Below, piece by piece: positions 37,107 through 45,648 of a stretch of DNA of 64,000 nt (position 1 is the stretch's first letter; every line of letters starts with the position of its first letter). Source of the DNA: UBA2821 sp902763335. GTDB taxonomy: Bacteria; Bacillota; Clostridia; Lachnospirales; Lachnospiraceae. The stretch lies in NCBI GenBank assembly GCA_052066835.1, contig JBQHRJ010000003.1; one strand, written 5' to 3'. The position numbers and the translations under genes are program-made. Under the pieces are notes generated by a model. It saw only the letters and a list, made by a program, of their open reading frames with translations. It did no database searches and had not been told where the DNA came from.

Positions 37107-37142
37107 AAAACACTTGACAAATACTGTCAGGTGTTTTATTAT
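37107..37142 (+). promoter_or_regulatory. Promoter of the sulfate operon inside an inverted repeat
   Basis: A perfect TTGACA (37114-37119), 17-base spacer and TATTAT (37137-37142) form a promoter for the cys genes. The same bases form an inverted repeat AAAACACTTGACA (37107-37119) with TGTCAGGTGTTTT (37125-37137) that covers the -35 and reaches the -10. It may also end the hemB transcript, but it has no clean T-run after the stem. A sulfur-responsive repressor site is an inference. The leader that follows, 37150-37238, shows no SAM riboswitch that I can recognise. Confidence 0.65.
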
Positions 37143-37238
37143 CTTAAAAAGCATACTAAACAGATATGAAATATATACATAGTATGAAAAGATGATACAG
37201 GTTTGTATAGAATTTTATATATGACAGGAGTGAATCTG

Positions 37239-38264
37239 GTGAAAATAAGAATAAGAAGAGTAATGACGATTGGAATTGCACTTATGGGCATAATGATGAT
37301 GACAGCATGTGGAAACATTGTAGATGCAGAAAACTCGTCAAAAGTTGAACTGATAAATGTATCTTACGATCCCACAAGGGAATTTTTTGAATCTTATAAC
37401 AAAATCTTTACAAAACATTGGAAGAAGATTAGCGGACAAGATGCTACAATAATACAGTCACATGGAGGTTCAGGAAAGCAGGCACTTGAAGTTGTAAACG
37501 GACTTGAGGCAGATGTGGTGACACTGGCACTTGAGTATGATATAGATGCCATTGAAAATGAAGGAATGATTGATGAAGGATGGATAGATGAATATGACAA
37601 TGACAGTTCACCTTATACATCAACGATAGTATTCCTTGTGAGAAAAGGAAATCCTAAAGGTATAAAGGACTGGGATGATCTGACTGAGAAAAATGTCGGA
37701 ATAATTACACCAAATCCTAAGACATCCGGAGGAGCAAGATGGAATTACATGGCGGCATGGGCGTATGCAGATGAGAAGTATTCCGGTGATGAGGATAAGA
37801 TGAAAGAATTCATCAGTAAAATTTATGGAAACGTGCTGGTACTTGATTCGGGAGCCAGAGGAGCAACCACTTCATTTGTGGTAAACGGACAGGGCGATGT
37901 GCTGATTGCATGGGAAAACGAAGCATATCTTTCAATGCAGGATTATCCGGGAGAGTTTGAGATAGTAACTCCGTCGCTAAGTATTCTGGCACAGCCTTCG
38001 GTGGCAGTTGTTGATTCGGTTGCGAGATATAAAGGAACTGAAAAGGCGGCGGCTGAATACATAAATTATCTTTATTCCGATGAAGCACAGAGAATAGCAG
38101 CAGACAATTATTTCAGACCTTCAAATGAAGATGTACTTAAAGAGTATTCAGACATTTTTGATTTGAATGTTAAGATGGCAACTATTAATGATTTCGGTGG
38201 ATGGAAAGAAGTACAGAAGAAACATTTCTCGGAAGGCGGAATATTCGACAGCATATACAGTTAA
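37239..38264 (+). CDS. cysP: Sulfate ABC transporter substrate-binding lipoprotein
   Basis: This 341-residue lipoprotein binds sulfate (or thiosulfate) outside the membrane and delivers it to CysTWA. Its lipobox MMTAC makes Cys24 the anchor. The mature part starts VELINVSYDPTREFFESYN, the standard start of Sbp/CysP, and the oxyanion-binding SHGGSGKQ and NPKTSGGARWNY motifs follow. GTG 37239 lies 8 bases after ACAGGAG. It is the first gene of an eight-gene cysPTWA-aprAB-cysDN run. Confidence 0.92.
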   Translation: MKIRIRRVMTIGIALMGIMMMTACGNIVDAENSSKVELINVSYDPTREFFESYNKIFTKHWKKISGQDATIIQSHGGSGKQALEVVNGLEADVVTLALEYDIDAIENEGMIDEGWIDEYDNDSSPYTSTIVFLVRKGNPKGIKDWDDLTEKNVGIITPNPKTSGGARWNYMAAWAYADEKYSGDEDKMKEFISKIYGNVLVLDSGARGATTSFVVNGQGDVLIAWENEAYLSMQDYPGEFEIVTPSLSILAQPSVAVVDSVARYKGTEKAAAEYINYLYSDEAQRIAADNYFRPSNEDVLKEYSDIFDLNVKMATINDFGGWKEVQKKHFSEGGIFDSIYS

Positions 38265-38274
38265 AGGAGCAGGC

Positions 38275-39111
38275 ATGAGAAAGAAAAAAAATAAAAGAGT
38301 TATTCCGGGATTTGGCATATCACTGGGCGTAACACTTACAATGCTGGGATTCATGGTAATTATACCGATGGCGGCGCTGATTATTTACACATCTAAGATG
38401 AGTTTTTCAGAATTTGTAAATGTTATAACGGGAAAAAGAGTATTATCAGCATTTTATGTCAGTATTATTACAGCATTTACCGCATCCCTTATAAATGCCG
38501 TGATGGGACTTATAATTGCATGGGTGCTTGTAAGATACAATTTTCCGGGAAAAAGAATAATGGATGGAATGATAGAATTACCATTTGCACTTCCTACCGC
38601 AGTAGCCGGAATGGCACTTACATATCTGACAACTGATAACGGAGTGATTGGAAGTTTTTTTTCAAAATTTGGAATACACATAGCATATACAAGAATCGGA
38701 ATTACAGTGGCACTTATATTTGTCGGGATTCCATTCGTGGTGAGGTCGGTACAGCCGGTACTTGAAAAACTTGACGGTTCATATGAAGAAGCGGCAGATG
38801 TTCTCGGAGCAAAGCGCATGACGATATTTTTTAAAATAATTTTTCCTGAATTGAAGCCGGCACTGTTTACAGGATTTGGACTGGCATTCGGAAGATGTCT
38901 CGGTGAATATGGAAGCGTCGTATTTATAGCGGGAAACAAACCCTATTATACAGAAATTGCTCCGCTTGTGATAATGTCGAGACTTCAGGAGTTTGACTAT
39001 ACGGCAGCAACATCTATTGCCCTCGTCATGCTGGTGATATCATTCGTAATACTTTTTATAAACAGTATGATACAGGCAAGAAATACAAGGATAGTTACAG
39101 GAAGACAGTAA
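38275..39111 (+). CDS. cysT: Sulfate ABC transporter permease CysT
   Basis: This 278-residue protein has six membrane helices and the binding-protein-dependent permease loop EEAADVLGAKRMTIFFKIIFP around residue 185, where the ATPase couples. It forms the sulfate channel together with CysW. ATG 38275 follows AAAGGAG, 10 bases after cysP. The phrase GRCLGEYGSVVFIAGNKPYY is typical of CysT/CysU. Confidence 0.92.
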   Translation: MRKKKNKRVIPGFGISLGVTLTMLGFMVIIPMAALIIYTSKMSFSEFVNVITGKRVLSAFYVSIITAFTASLINAVMGLIIAWVLVRYNFPGKRIMDGMIELPFALPTAVAGMALTYLTTDNGVIGSFFSKFGIHIAYTRIGITVALIFVGIPFVVRSVQPVLEKLDGSYEEAADVLGAKRMTIFFKIIFPELKPALFTGFGLAFGRCLGEYGSVVFIAGNKPYYTEIAPLVIMSRLQEFDYTAATSIALVMLVISFVILFINSMIQARNTRIVTGRQ

Positions 39112-39141
39112 ATTTGTACAGGATATAGAAAGGACAGGAAC

Positions 39142-39957
39142 ATGGATGGAAAAAGGAAGGAATCTTCATTAGTTAAGTGGCTGCTGATAGGTATTTCGGC
39201 ATTGTTTCTCGGAGTGATGCTGCTTCTTCCGTTAGGAATAGTAATATGGCAGTCGTTTAAACAGGGGATAGCCGTATATATGAAGGCTGTTACAGATAAA
39301 TATACTGTCAGTGCGGTGTTACTTACGATAGAGGCAACGGTTACGGCGGTTATTGTTAATACAGTATTTGGTTTGTTTGCAGCATGGTGTATAACCAAAT
39401 TTAAATTTAAAGGAAAGAAATTAATCAGTACACTGATAGATATTCCGGTTACGGTATCACCGGTTATAGCAGGTCTCATGTTTATGCTGTTATATGGAAA
39501 ACAGAGTGCATTGTATCCGTATCTTCAGAAGATGCATATAAGTGTCGTATTTGCAGTACCGGGAATTATTATAGCAACAGTATTTGTTACATTTCCATTT
39601 ATTTCAAGAGAACTCATACCGGTTCTTGAGACGCAGGGAACAGATGAGGAAGAGGCAGCGGCACTTATGGGAGCCGGAGGTTTTACCATATTCAGAAAGG
39701 TTACATTTCCTCATATTAAATGGGCTTTGTTATACGGAATAGTGTTATGTACGGCAAGAGCCATGGGAGAGTTCGGAGCAGTATCCATACTGTCAGGACA
39801 TTTAAGAGGCAAGACTAATACACTTCCGTTACATATAGAGATACTTTTCAATGAGTTTCAATATGTTCCGGCATTTGCAGTATCTTCAATACTGGTGGCG
39901 ATGGCTGTGATGATACTTGTACTCAGAAGTGTAATAGAGGCAGTGGCGAGGAGGTAG
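39142..39957 (+). CDS. cysW: Sulfate ABC transporter permease CysW
   Basis: This 271-residue six-helix permease is the second channel subunit. The coupling loop is EEEAAALMGAGGFTIFRKVTFP and the family phrase is GEFGAVSILSGHLRGKTNTLPLHIE, split here only by the reading order. The start follows AAAGGA. It lies between cysT and cysA with a 2-base gap to cysA. Confidence 0.93.
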   Translation: MDGKRKESSLVKWLLIGISALFLGVMLLLPLGIVIWQSFKQGIAVYMKAVTDKYTVSAVLLTIEATVTAVIVNTVFGLFAAWCITKFKFKGKKLISTLIDIPVTVSPVIAGLMFMLLYGKQSALYPYLQKMHISVVFAVPGIIIATVFVTFPFISRELIPVLETQGTDEEEAAALMGAGGFTIFRKVTFPHIKWALLYGIVLCTARAMGEFGAVSILSGHLRGKTNTLPLHIEILFNEFQYVPAFAVSSILVAMAVMILVLRSVIEAVARR

Positions 39958-39959
39958 CA

Positions 39960-41018
39960 ATGTACGTTGAATTAAAAAACATAAATAAAACATACGGCGA
40001 TTATAAAGCGTCAGATAATATAAATTTCAGTATTGAAAAGGGAAAGCTGATAGGACTTCTCGGACCGAGCGGAAGCGGGAAGACAACGATACTCAGAATG
40101 ATAGCCGGACTTGAGACACCTGACAGCGGAGACATAATTATTGACGGTGAGGTTGTAAATAATATTCCGGCAAGCAAAAGAGGAATAGGATTTGTATTTC
40201 AAAATTATGCACTGTTCAGATATATGACGGTGTATGACAATATAGCATTCGGACTTAAGGTGCAGAAAGCAGATAAAAAATATATAGATGATAAGGTAAA
40301 TGAACTTATGAAACTGACTGCACTTGAAGGACTTGGAAAAAGATATCCGAGCCAGCTTTCAGGTGGTCAGAGACAGAGGGTGGCATTTGCAAGGGCACTT
40401 GCTCCGAACCCGCATTTATTACTTCTTGATGAACCGTTTGCAGCGATTGATGCGAAGGTTAGACAGGAACTTAGAAGCTGGTTAAAGGAAATGATAGAAA
40501 AACTTGGGATAACAAGTATATTTGTCACCCATGACCAGGATGAAGCCATAGAAGTGGCAGATGAGATAATCATAACCAACAAAGGAAGAATAGAGCAGAA
40601 GGGTTCGCCGGTAAATGTGTATCAGAATCCTGAAACTTCATTTGTCGCTTCATTTTTCGGACAGCCGTCAACCATAGATGATTATATGAGTTTTCACAGC
40701 TTTGAGGATGTGAGTGGTATAGAGAAAGCAATCATCAGACCTGAGTTTGTAAAGGTGTCAAAAAAAGATGAGGTACAACGTTTTAAGAGTTCAGCATCGG
40801 AGGGAGTTATAGAATCCATAGCTTTCAGGGGTGCAAATATAGAATTAAAGATAAAAGTGAATGATACCCACATTATTGCAAAGCGCGGACTTGATGAAAA
40901 AGAAGTCCATGTTGGGGAAAAGGTAGATATATTCATATACAGACTCTTTGTAACTAAGGGTAATGAAGTCAGATTACTTGAAAATAAATCACTTGTAGAT
41001 GATTCACTGGTAATTTAG
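39960..41018 (+). CDS. cysA: Sulfate ABC transporter ATP-binding protein CysA
   Basis: This 352-residue ATPase powers sulfate uptake. Walker A is GPSGSGKTT near residue 37, the ABC signature is LSGGQRQR, and Walker B is LLLLDEPFAAID. The C-terminal regulatory TOBE-like domain (about 240-345) is present. It starts with AGGAGGTAGCA before ATG 39960. Its stop is 23 bases from the aprA start, indicating that import and APS reduction are co-expressed. Confidence 0.94.
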   Translation: MYVELKNINKTYGDYKASDNINFSIEKGKLIGLLGPSGSGKTTILRMIAGLETPDSGDIIIDGEVVNNIPASKRGIGFVFQNYALFRYMTVYDNIAFGLKVQKADKKYIDDKVNELMKLTALEGLGKRYPSQLSGGQRQRVAFARALAPNPHLLLLDEPFAAIDAKVRQELRSWLKEMIEKLGITSIFVTHDQDEAIEVADEIIITNKGRIEQKGSPVNVYQNPETSFVASFFGQPSTIDDYMSFHSFEDVSGIEKAIIRPEFVKVSKKDEVQRFKSSASEGVIESIAFRGANIELKIKVNDTHIIAKRGLDEKEVHVGEKVDIFIYRLFVTKGNEVRLLENKSLVDDSLVI

Positions 41019-41041
41019 TGGACATCGGAATAGAGGTAATT

Positions 41042-42691
41042 ATGGAGAGAAAAGTTATAGATACAGATGTTCTTATCATAGGTGGCGGAACGGCAGGATG
41101 TTTTGCAGGTATAACACTTGGTAAGAGAAAGGATATAAAAGTCCTTATTGCAGAGAAAGCGAACATAAAGAGAAGCGGATGTCTTGCAGCAGGAGTAAAT
41201 GCGATAAATGCATATATAACAGAGGGAAAGACACCACAGTATTATGTAGATTATGCAAAGAATGATGCAGACGGAATAGTAAGAGAAGATTTGCTGTTGT
41301 CGATGTGCGAGAGGTTAAATCACGTCACGGACATTATGGAGAAACTCGGACTTGTCATATTAAAGGATGAGAATGGAAAATATGTGACGAGAGGAACAAG
41401 AAATATAAAGATAAACGGTGAGAATATCAAGGTCATTCTGGCAGATGCAGTGAAGAAACAGGAAAATGTGACGGTAATAAATCATGTAAATATTACTGAT
41501 TACATAGTTAAGGACAATGTAATAAAAGGTGCATACGGATTTGACGTAAATGAAGAGATATTTTATGAGATAAGGGCAAAAGCAGTAATCTGTGCTACCG
41601 GAGGTGCGGCAGGACTTTACAGACCGAATAATCCAGGATTTTCAAGACACAAAATGTGGTATCCGCCGTTTAATACGGGAGCAGGCTACGCAATGGGAAT
41701 ACTTGCGGGAGCAGAGATGACCACATTTGAAATGAGGTTTATAGCATTAAGGTGTAAGGATACGATAGCCCCTACGGGAACAATAGCACAGGGAGTTGGT
41801 GCGAAACAGCTTAACTCCAAAGGTGAAATATATGAAGATAAATATGGAATAACAACTTCCCAGAGACTTTATGGAACCGTCACGGAAAACAGGGAAGGAA
41901 GAGGCCCGTGTTATCTGAAAACAGATGAGATAACAAAGGAGCAGGAACAGGACCTTTATAAGGCATATCTTAACATGGCACCGAGCCAGACCCTTAAATG
42001 GCTTGAGGCAGGCAAAGGACCGTCAGAGCAGAATGTGGAGATAGAGGGTACGGAGCCTTATATAGTAGGTGGTCATACAGCCAGCGGTTACTGGGTGGAT
42101 AATGACAGGCAGACAACCATTAAAGGATTATTTGCAGCAGGTGATGTTGCAGGCGGATGTCCACAGAAATATGTAACGGGAGCGTTGGCGGAAGGTGAGA
42201 TAGCAGCCGAAGCCGTAGAACGGTATGTGGATGATTATAATGATGAGAAAGTCTTTGATGGGACCGGGGCAGATGAGAAAATTTCAGAATATGAATCATT
42301 TTTTCAAAATCCTGTGGCAGATATATCTACAGAGCTTCTTGAGGAGGCAATGCAGAAGATCATGGATGAATATGCAGGCGGTATAAAGACAGATTATCAG
42401 TACAATGAAAGCAGACTTACACTGGCAGCGGAAAAGATAAAGATGCTTGAAGATACATGTAAAAGACTTCCGGCAGACAGTATGGATGATCTGCTAAGGA
42501 TATACGAACTTAAAGAAAGACTGGTAGTATGCCAGGTTCTTATAGAACATCTGAGAGCGAGAAAAGAAACACGCTGGCACAGTTTTGCAGAAAACATGGA
42601 TTATCCGGAAAAAAGTGATGAATGGTTAAAATATGTGAATTCCAAAATGAATGATGGAAAGGTAGAAATAATATTTAGAGAGTTGCAGTAA
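41042..42691 (+). CDS. aprA: APS reductase alpha subunit (AprA-like flavoprotein)
   Basis: This 549-residue FAD protein belongs to the fumarate reductase/AprA family. The FAD loop GGGTAGCFAG is at residue 13, and the AprA-type phrase KRSGCLAAGVNAINAYI follows. Other AprA regions such as RFIALRCKDTIAPTGTI and VGGHTASGYWVDNDRQTT are present. It should reduce adenosine 5'-phosphosulfate to sulfite and AMP. Dissimilatory AprA is about 610-660 residues; this shorter form, sitting with CysDN and CysPTWA, points to assimilation. ATG 41042 lies 5 bases behind AGAGG. Confidence 0.88.
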   Translation: MERKVIDTDVLIIGGGTAGCFAGITLGKRKDIKVLIAEKANIKRSGCLAAGVNAINAYITEGKTPQYYVDYAKNDADGIVREDLLLSMCERLNHVTDIMEKLGLVILKDENGKYVTRGTRNIKINGENIKVILADAVKKQENVTVINHVNITDYIVKDNVIKGAYGFDVNEEIFYEIRAKAVICATGGAAGLYRPNNPGFSRHKMWYPPFNTGAGYAMGILAGAEMTTFEMRFIALRCKDTIAPTGTIAQGVGAKQLNSKGEIYEDKYGITTSQRLYGTVTENREGRGPCYLKTDEITKEQEQDLYKAYLNMAPSQTLKWLEAGKGPSEQNVEIEGTEPYIVGGHTASGYWVDNDRQTTIKGLFAAGDVAGGCPQKYVTGALAEGEIAAEAVERYVDDYNDEKVFDGTGADEKISEYESFFQNPVADISTELLEEAMQKIMDEYAGGIKTDYQYNESRLTLAAEKIKMLEDTCKRLPADSMDDLLRIYELKERLVVCQVLIEHLRARKETRWHSFAENMDYPEKSDEWLKYVNSKMNDGKVEIIFRELQ

Positions 42692-42721
42692 ATCGCTTTG
42701 AAATGCGGAATGGAGGTTAAT

Positions 42722-43036
42722 ATGAGTATCAGGATTACACAGTCTAAATGTGTGGGATGCGGCATGTGTATAGAAGCATGTCCGGGAAATCTCATAAAGA
42801 AAAATTCAGATGGTAAAGCGTATATGCTTCATGAAAGAGACTGCTGGGGCTGTACGTCATGTATTAAGGAATGTAAGACAGATGCCATCAGGTTTTTCCT
42901 CGGTGCAGATATAGGAGGAAGAGGAAGTACTCTTTCTGTAAGTGAGAAAAATAATATTTCTACTTGGAAAATAGAAGATTCAAATGGAAATGTTAAGATT
43001 ATAGAAGTAAACAAAAATGATGCAAATAAATATTAA
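42722..43036 (+). CDS. aprB: APS reductase beta-like ferredoxin (AprB-like)
   Basis: This 104-residue iron-sulfur protein has two [4Fe-4S] motifs: CVGCGMCIEACPG near residues 10-22 and CWGCTSCIKECKTDAIRF near residues 41-58. It should pass electrons to the AprA flavin. It is shorter than dissimilatory AprB (about 150), lacking most of the C-terminal tail. ATG 42722 lies 5 bases behind GGAGG, and the gene sits between aprA and cysD. Confidence 0.88.
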   Translation: MSIRITQSKCVGCGMCIEACPGNLIKKNSDGKAYMLHERDCWGCTSCIKECKTDAIRFFLGADIGGRGSTLSVSEKNNISTWKIEDSNGNVKIIEVNKNDANKY

Positions 43037-43047
43037 GGAGGCAAAAA

Positions 43048-43947
43048 ATGGGAAAATTATCACATCTTGATGAGTTGGAAGCAGAGGCAATTTATATTAT
43101 AAGAGAGGTGGCAGCAGAGTGTGAAAAACCGGTAATGCTGTATTCTATAGGAAAGGACAGCTCGGTAATGCTGCATCTTGCAATGAAAGCATTTTATCCG
43201 GAGAAACCGCCATTTCCATTTCTTCATATAGATACTACATGGAAATTCAAGGAAATGATTAAATTCAGGGACGAGACAGCTAAAAAGCTTGGTATAGAAA
43301 TGCTTGTATACAGTAATGAAGAGGGTATAAAGCAGGGAATTAATCCGTTTGACCACGGTTCAGCTTATACAGACATAATGAAAACACAGGCCCTTAAGCA
43401 GGCATTAAGTAAATATCAGTTTACTGCTGCATTTGGTGGCGGAAGGCGTGATGAGGAGAAATCAAGGGCGAAAGAGAGAATCTTTTCTTTCCGTAATGAA
43501 GCACAGGCATGGGACCCGAAAAATCAGAGACCGGAAATGTGGAAACTTTACAATACGCAGATACATAAGGGCGAGAGTATGAGAGTATTCCCTATATCTA
43601 ACTGGACTGAAAAGGATATATGGCAGTACATAAAGAGAGAAAATATTGATATCGTTCCTTTATATTTTGCAAAGGAGAGACCTGTTATAGAGCGTGATGG
43701 AAACATTATCATGGTGGATGATGACAGACTCAAACTCCGTGAAGGTGAAAAGATAGAATATAAGAGTGTACGTTTCCGTACATTAGGATGTTATCCGCTG
43801 ACCGGTGGTGTGGAATCTACAGCAGATACACTTGATGAGATTATAGAGGAGACATTAAGTGCGGTATCGTCAGAACGTACGAGCCGTGTAATAGATCATG
43901 AGGCAGCAGGCAGCATGGAAAGAAGAAAAAAGGAGGGCTATTTCTAA
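43048..43947 (+). CDS. cysD: Sulfate adenylyltransferase subunit 2
   Basis: This 299-residue PP-loop enzyme forms APS from ATP and sulfate, driven by the CysN GTPase. The PP-loop is YSIGKDSSVMLHL near residue 35, and AFGGGRRDEEKSRAKER follows, as in E. coli CysD. It has a perfect AAGGAGG before the ATG. It ends 1 base before the cysN start. Confidence 0.95.
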   Translation: MGKLSHLDELEAEAIYIIREVAAECEKPVMLYSIGKDSSVMLHLAMKAFYPEKPPFPFLHIDTTWKFKEMIKFRDETAKKLGIEMLVYSNEEGIKQGINPFDHGSAYTDIMKTQALKQALSKYQFTAAFGGGRRDEEKSRAKERIFSFRNEAQAWDPKNQRPEMWKLYNTQIHKGESMRVFPISNWTEKDIWQYIKRENIDIVPLYFAKERPVIERDGNIIMVDDDRLKLREGEKIEYKSVRFRTLGCYPLTGGVESTADTLDEIIEETLSAVSSERTSRVIDHEAAGSMERRKKEGYF

Positions 43948-43948
43948 G

Positions 43949-45589
43949 ATGGCAGGATTATTAAAATTTATAACATGCGGAAGCGTGGATGATGGAAAAT
44001 CAACATTAATTGGACACATTTTATATGATTCAAAACTTTTATATACAGATCAGGAAAAGGCACTTGAGCTTGACTCAAAGGTAGGAAGCAGAGAGGGTAA
44101 GATAGATTACTCACTTCTTCTTGACGGACTGATGGCTGAGCGTGAGCAGGGAATCACGATAGACGTTGCATACAGATATTTTACAACGGACAATAGAAGC
44201 TTTATCGTTGCAGATACTCCGGGACATGAGGAATATACAAGAAATATGGCGGTAGGAGCATCATTTGCAGACTTAGCGGTTATACTTGTGGATGCAAAAC
44301 AGGGTGTACTTGTACAGACAAGAAGACATGCAAGAATCTGTGCACTGATGGGAATAAAACACTTTGTATTTGCAGTTAATAAGATGGATCTTGTGGGATA
44401 CAGCGAAGAAGTATTTAAAAATATTGAAAATCAGATAGCAGAACTTACAAGAGAGCTTAAACTTGCAGATGTAAAAATCATACCTGTATCTGCTACTGAA
44501 GGAGATAACGTTACAAAGAAGTCTGATAATATAAGCTGGTACAAGGGAGAGGCACTTCTTCCATACCTTGAGCAGGTAGATATTACTGAAAAGACGGAAG
44601 AGACAGGATTTTACATGCCGATACAGAGAGTGTGCCGTCCGAATCATGAGTTCAGAGGATTTCAGGGACAGATTGAGGCAGGCAGCATAAAGGTTGGTGA
44701 CAGTATCACAACACTTCCGAGTAATGAGCAGGCACATGTAAAGAGTATTCATATAGGTGACAAAGAGGCAGAGCAGGCAGAAAAAGGCCAGCCGGTTACC
44801 ATACAGTTAGACAGGGAAGTGGATGTATCAAGAGGATGCGTTTTATCAGTAAATTCAGGTGCAAAGGTAGCGTCATCAGTGACAGCAAACCTTCTGTGGA
44901 TGGATGATGAAGAACTTGTAAATGGCAAGAACTTCTTTATAAAACTCGGAACAAAGATGATACCGGGTGTGGTCACTAAAATAGTACATTCAATAGATGT
45001 GAATACAGGTGAGGAAAAGGCAGCGGATAAGCTTAATAAAAATGAAATAGCACTCTGCCGGTTAGCATTTATGGATAAAATCGTGGTTGATGAGTTTGCA
45101 AAACATAAGACACTTGGTGAACTTATACTGATAGACCGTGTAACTAATATGACATCAGCATGCGGTACTGTTGTCGAGGTAAAAGAGGATGCAGAGGGTT
45201 TTGGAAGTGATGTTGTAGATAAAAATCTCAGAACGGCACTTAAAGCGCAGGCAGCCATAACAGTAGGATTTGACACATCAAAACCGGACATCGACAAGGC
45301 ATTTGTACAGAAAGTTGAGAAGAAACTCTGGGAAGACGGAAGGCATACATACCTTTATGAGCCGTCAGAAGGTGAGGATGCAGTTAATGTTGTGAAACAT
45401 CTTAACGCAGCAGGTATTATAGTTCTTCTTGTAAAATCGGGTATCGATGCTTATGAATTTGACAAGTCATCAGGTTATACAGACGAATGGTACGACAAGA
45501 CAGACAGAAATGTAAGTGATGTGGCAGAGTATATAAAGAAAGAATCTTATTTCCAGACAGGAATAGCAAAGGACAGAGACTATATATAA
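43949..45589 (+). CDS. cysN: Sulfate adenylyltransferase subunit 1 (GTPase)
   Basis: This 546-residue translation-factor-like GTPase couples GTP hydrolysis to APS synthesis. The G-motifs are GSVDDGKSTLIG, DTPGHEEYTRNM and NKMDLV. The core CysN covers about 1-430. The roughly 110 C-terminal residues contain RHTYLYEPSEGEDAVNVVKH and resemble a degenerate CysC (APS kinase) remnant without the P-loop. That would fit a pathway that uses APS directly. ATG 43949 lies 11 bases after AGGAGGG. A terminator follows at 45605. Confidence 0.9.
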   Translation: MAGLLKFITCGSVDDGKSTLIGHILYDSKLLYTDQEKALELDSKVGSREGKIDYSLLLDGLMAEREQGITIDVAYRYFTTDNRSFIVADTPGHEEYTRNMAVGASFADLAVILVDAKQGVLVQTRRHARICALMGIKHFVFAVNKMDLVGYSEEVFKNIENQIAELTRELKLADVKIIPVSATEGDNVTKKSDNISWYKGEALLPYLEQVDITEKTEETGFYMPIQRVCRPNHEFRGFQGQIEAGSIKVGDSITTLPSNEQAHVKSIHIGDKEAEQAEKGQPVTIQLDREVDVSRGCVLSVNSGAKVASSVTANLLWMDDEELVNGKNFFIKLGTKMIPGVVTKIVHSIDVNTGEEKAADKLNKNEIALCRLAFMDKIVVDEFAKHKTLGELILIDRVTNMTSACGTVVEVKEDAEGFGSDVVDKNLRTALKAQAAITVGFDTSKPDIDKAFVQKVEKKLWEDGRHTYLYEPSEGEDAVNVVKHLNAAGIIVLLVKSGIDAYEFDKSSGYTDEWYDKTDRNVSDVAEYIKKESYFQTGIAKDRDYI

Positions 45590-45604
45590 TATAGGAGACA
45601 GATA

Positions 45605-45640
45605 TAAAGGCTGCAAACGTGAGAACGTTGCAGCCTTTAT
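45605..45640. terminator. Bidirectional terminator after cysN
   Basis: ATAAAGGCTGCAA (45604-45616) pairs with TTGCAGCCTTTAT (45628-45640) with an inner ACGT/AACGT stem. It separates cysN from the convergent ABC exporter operon. Confidence 0.8.
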
Positions 45641-45648
45641 ATTTATGA

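Noticed and set aside
37143..37238. Possible SAM riboswitch or T-box upstream of cysP
   Set aside because: The leader is only about 90 bases, and I see no S-box or T-box conserved elements.
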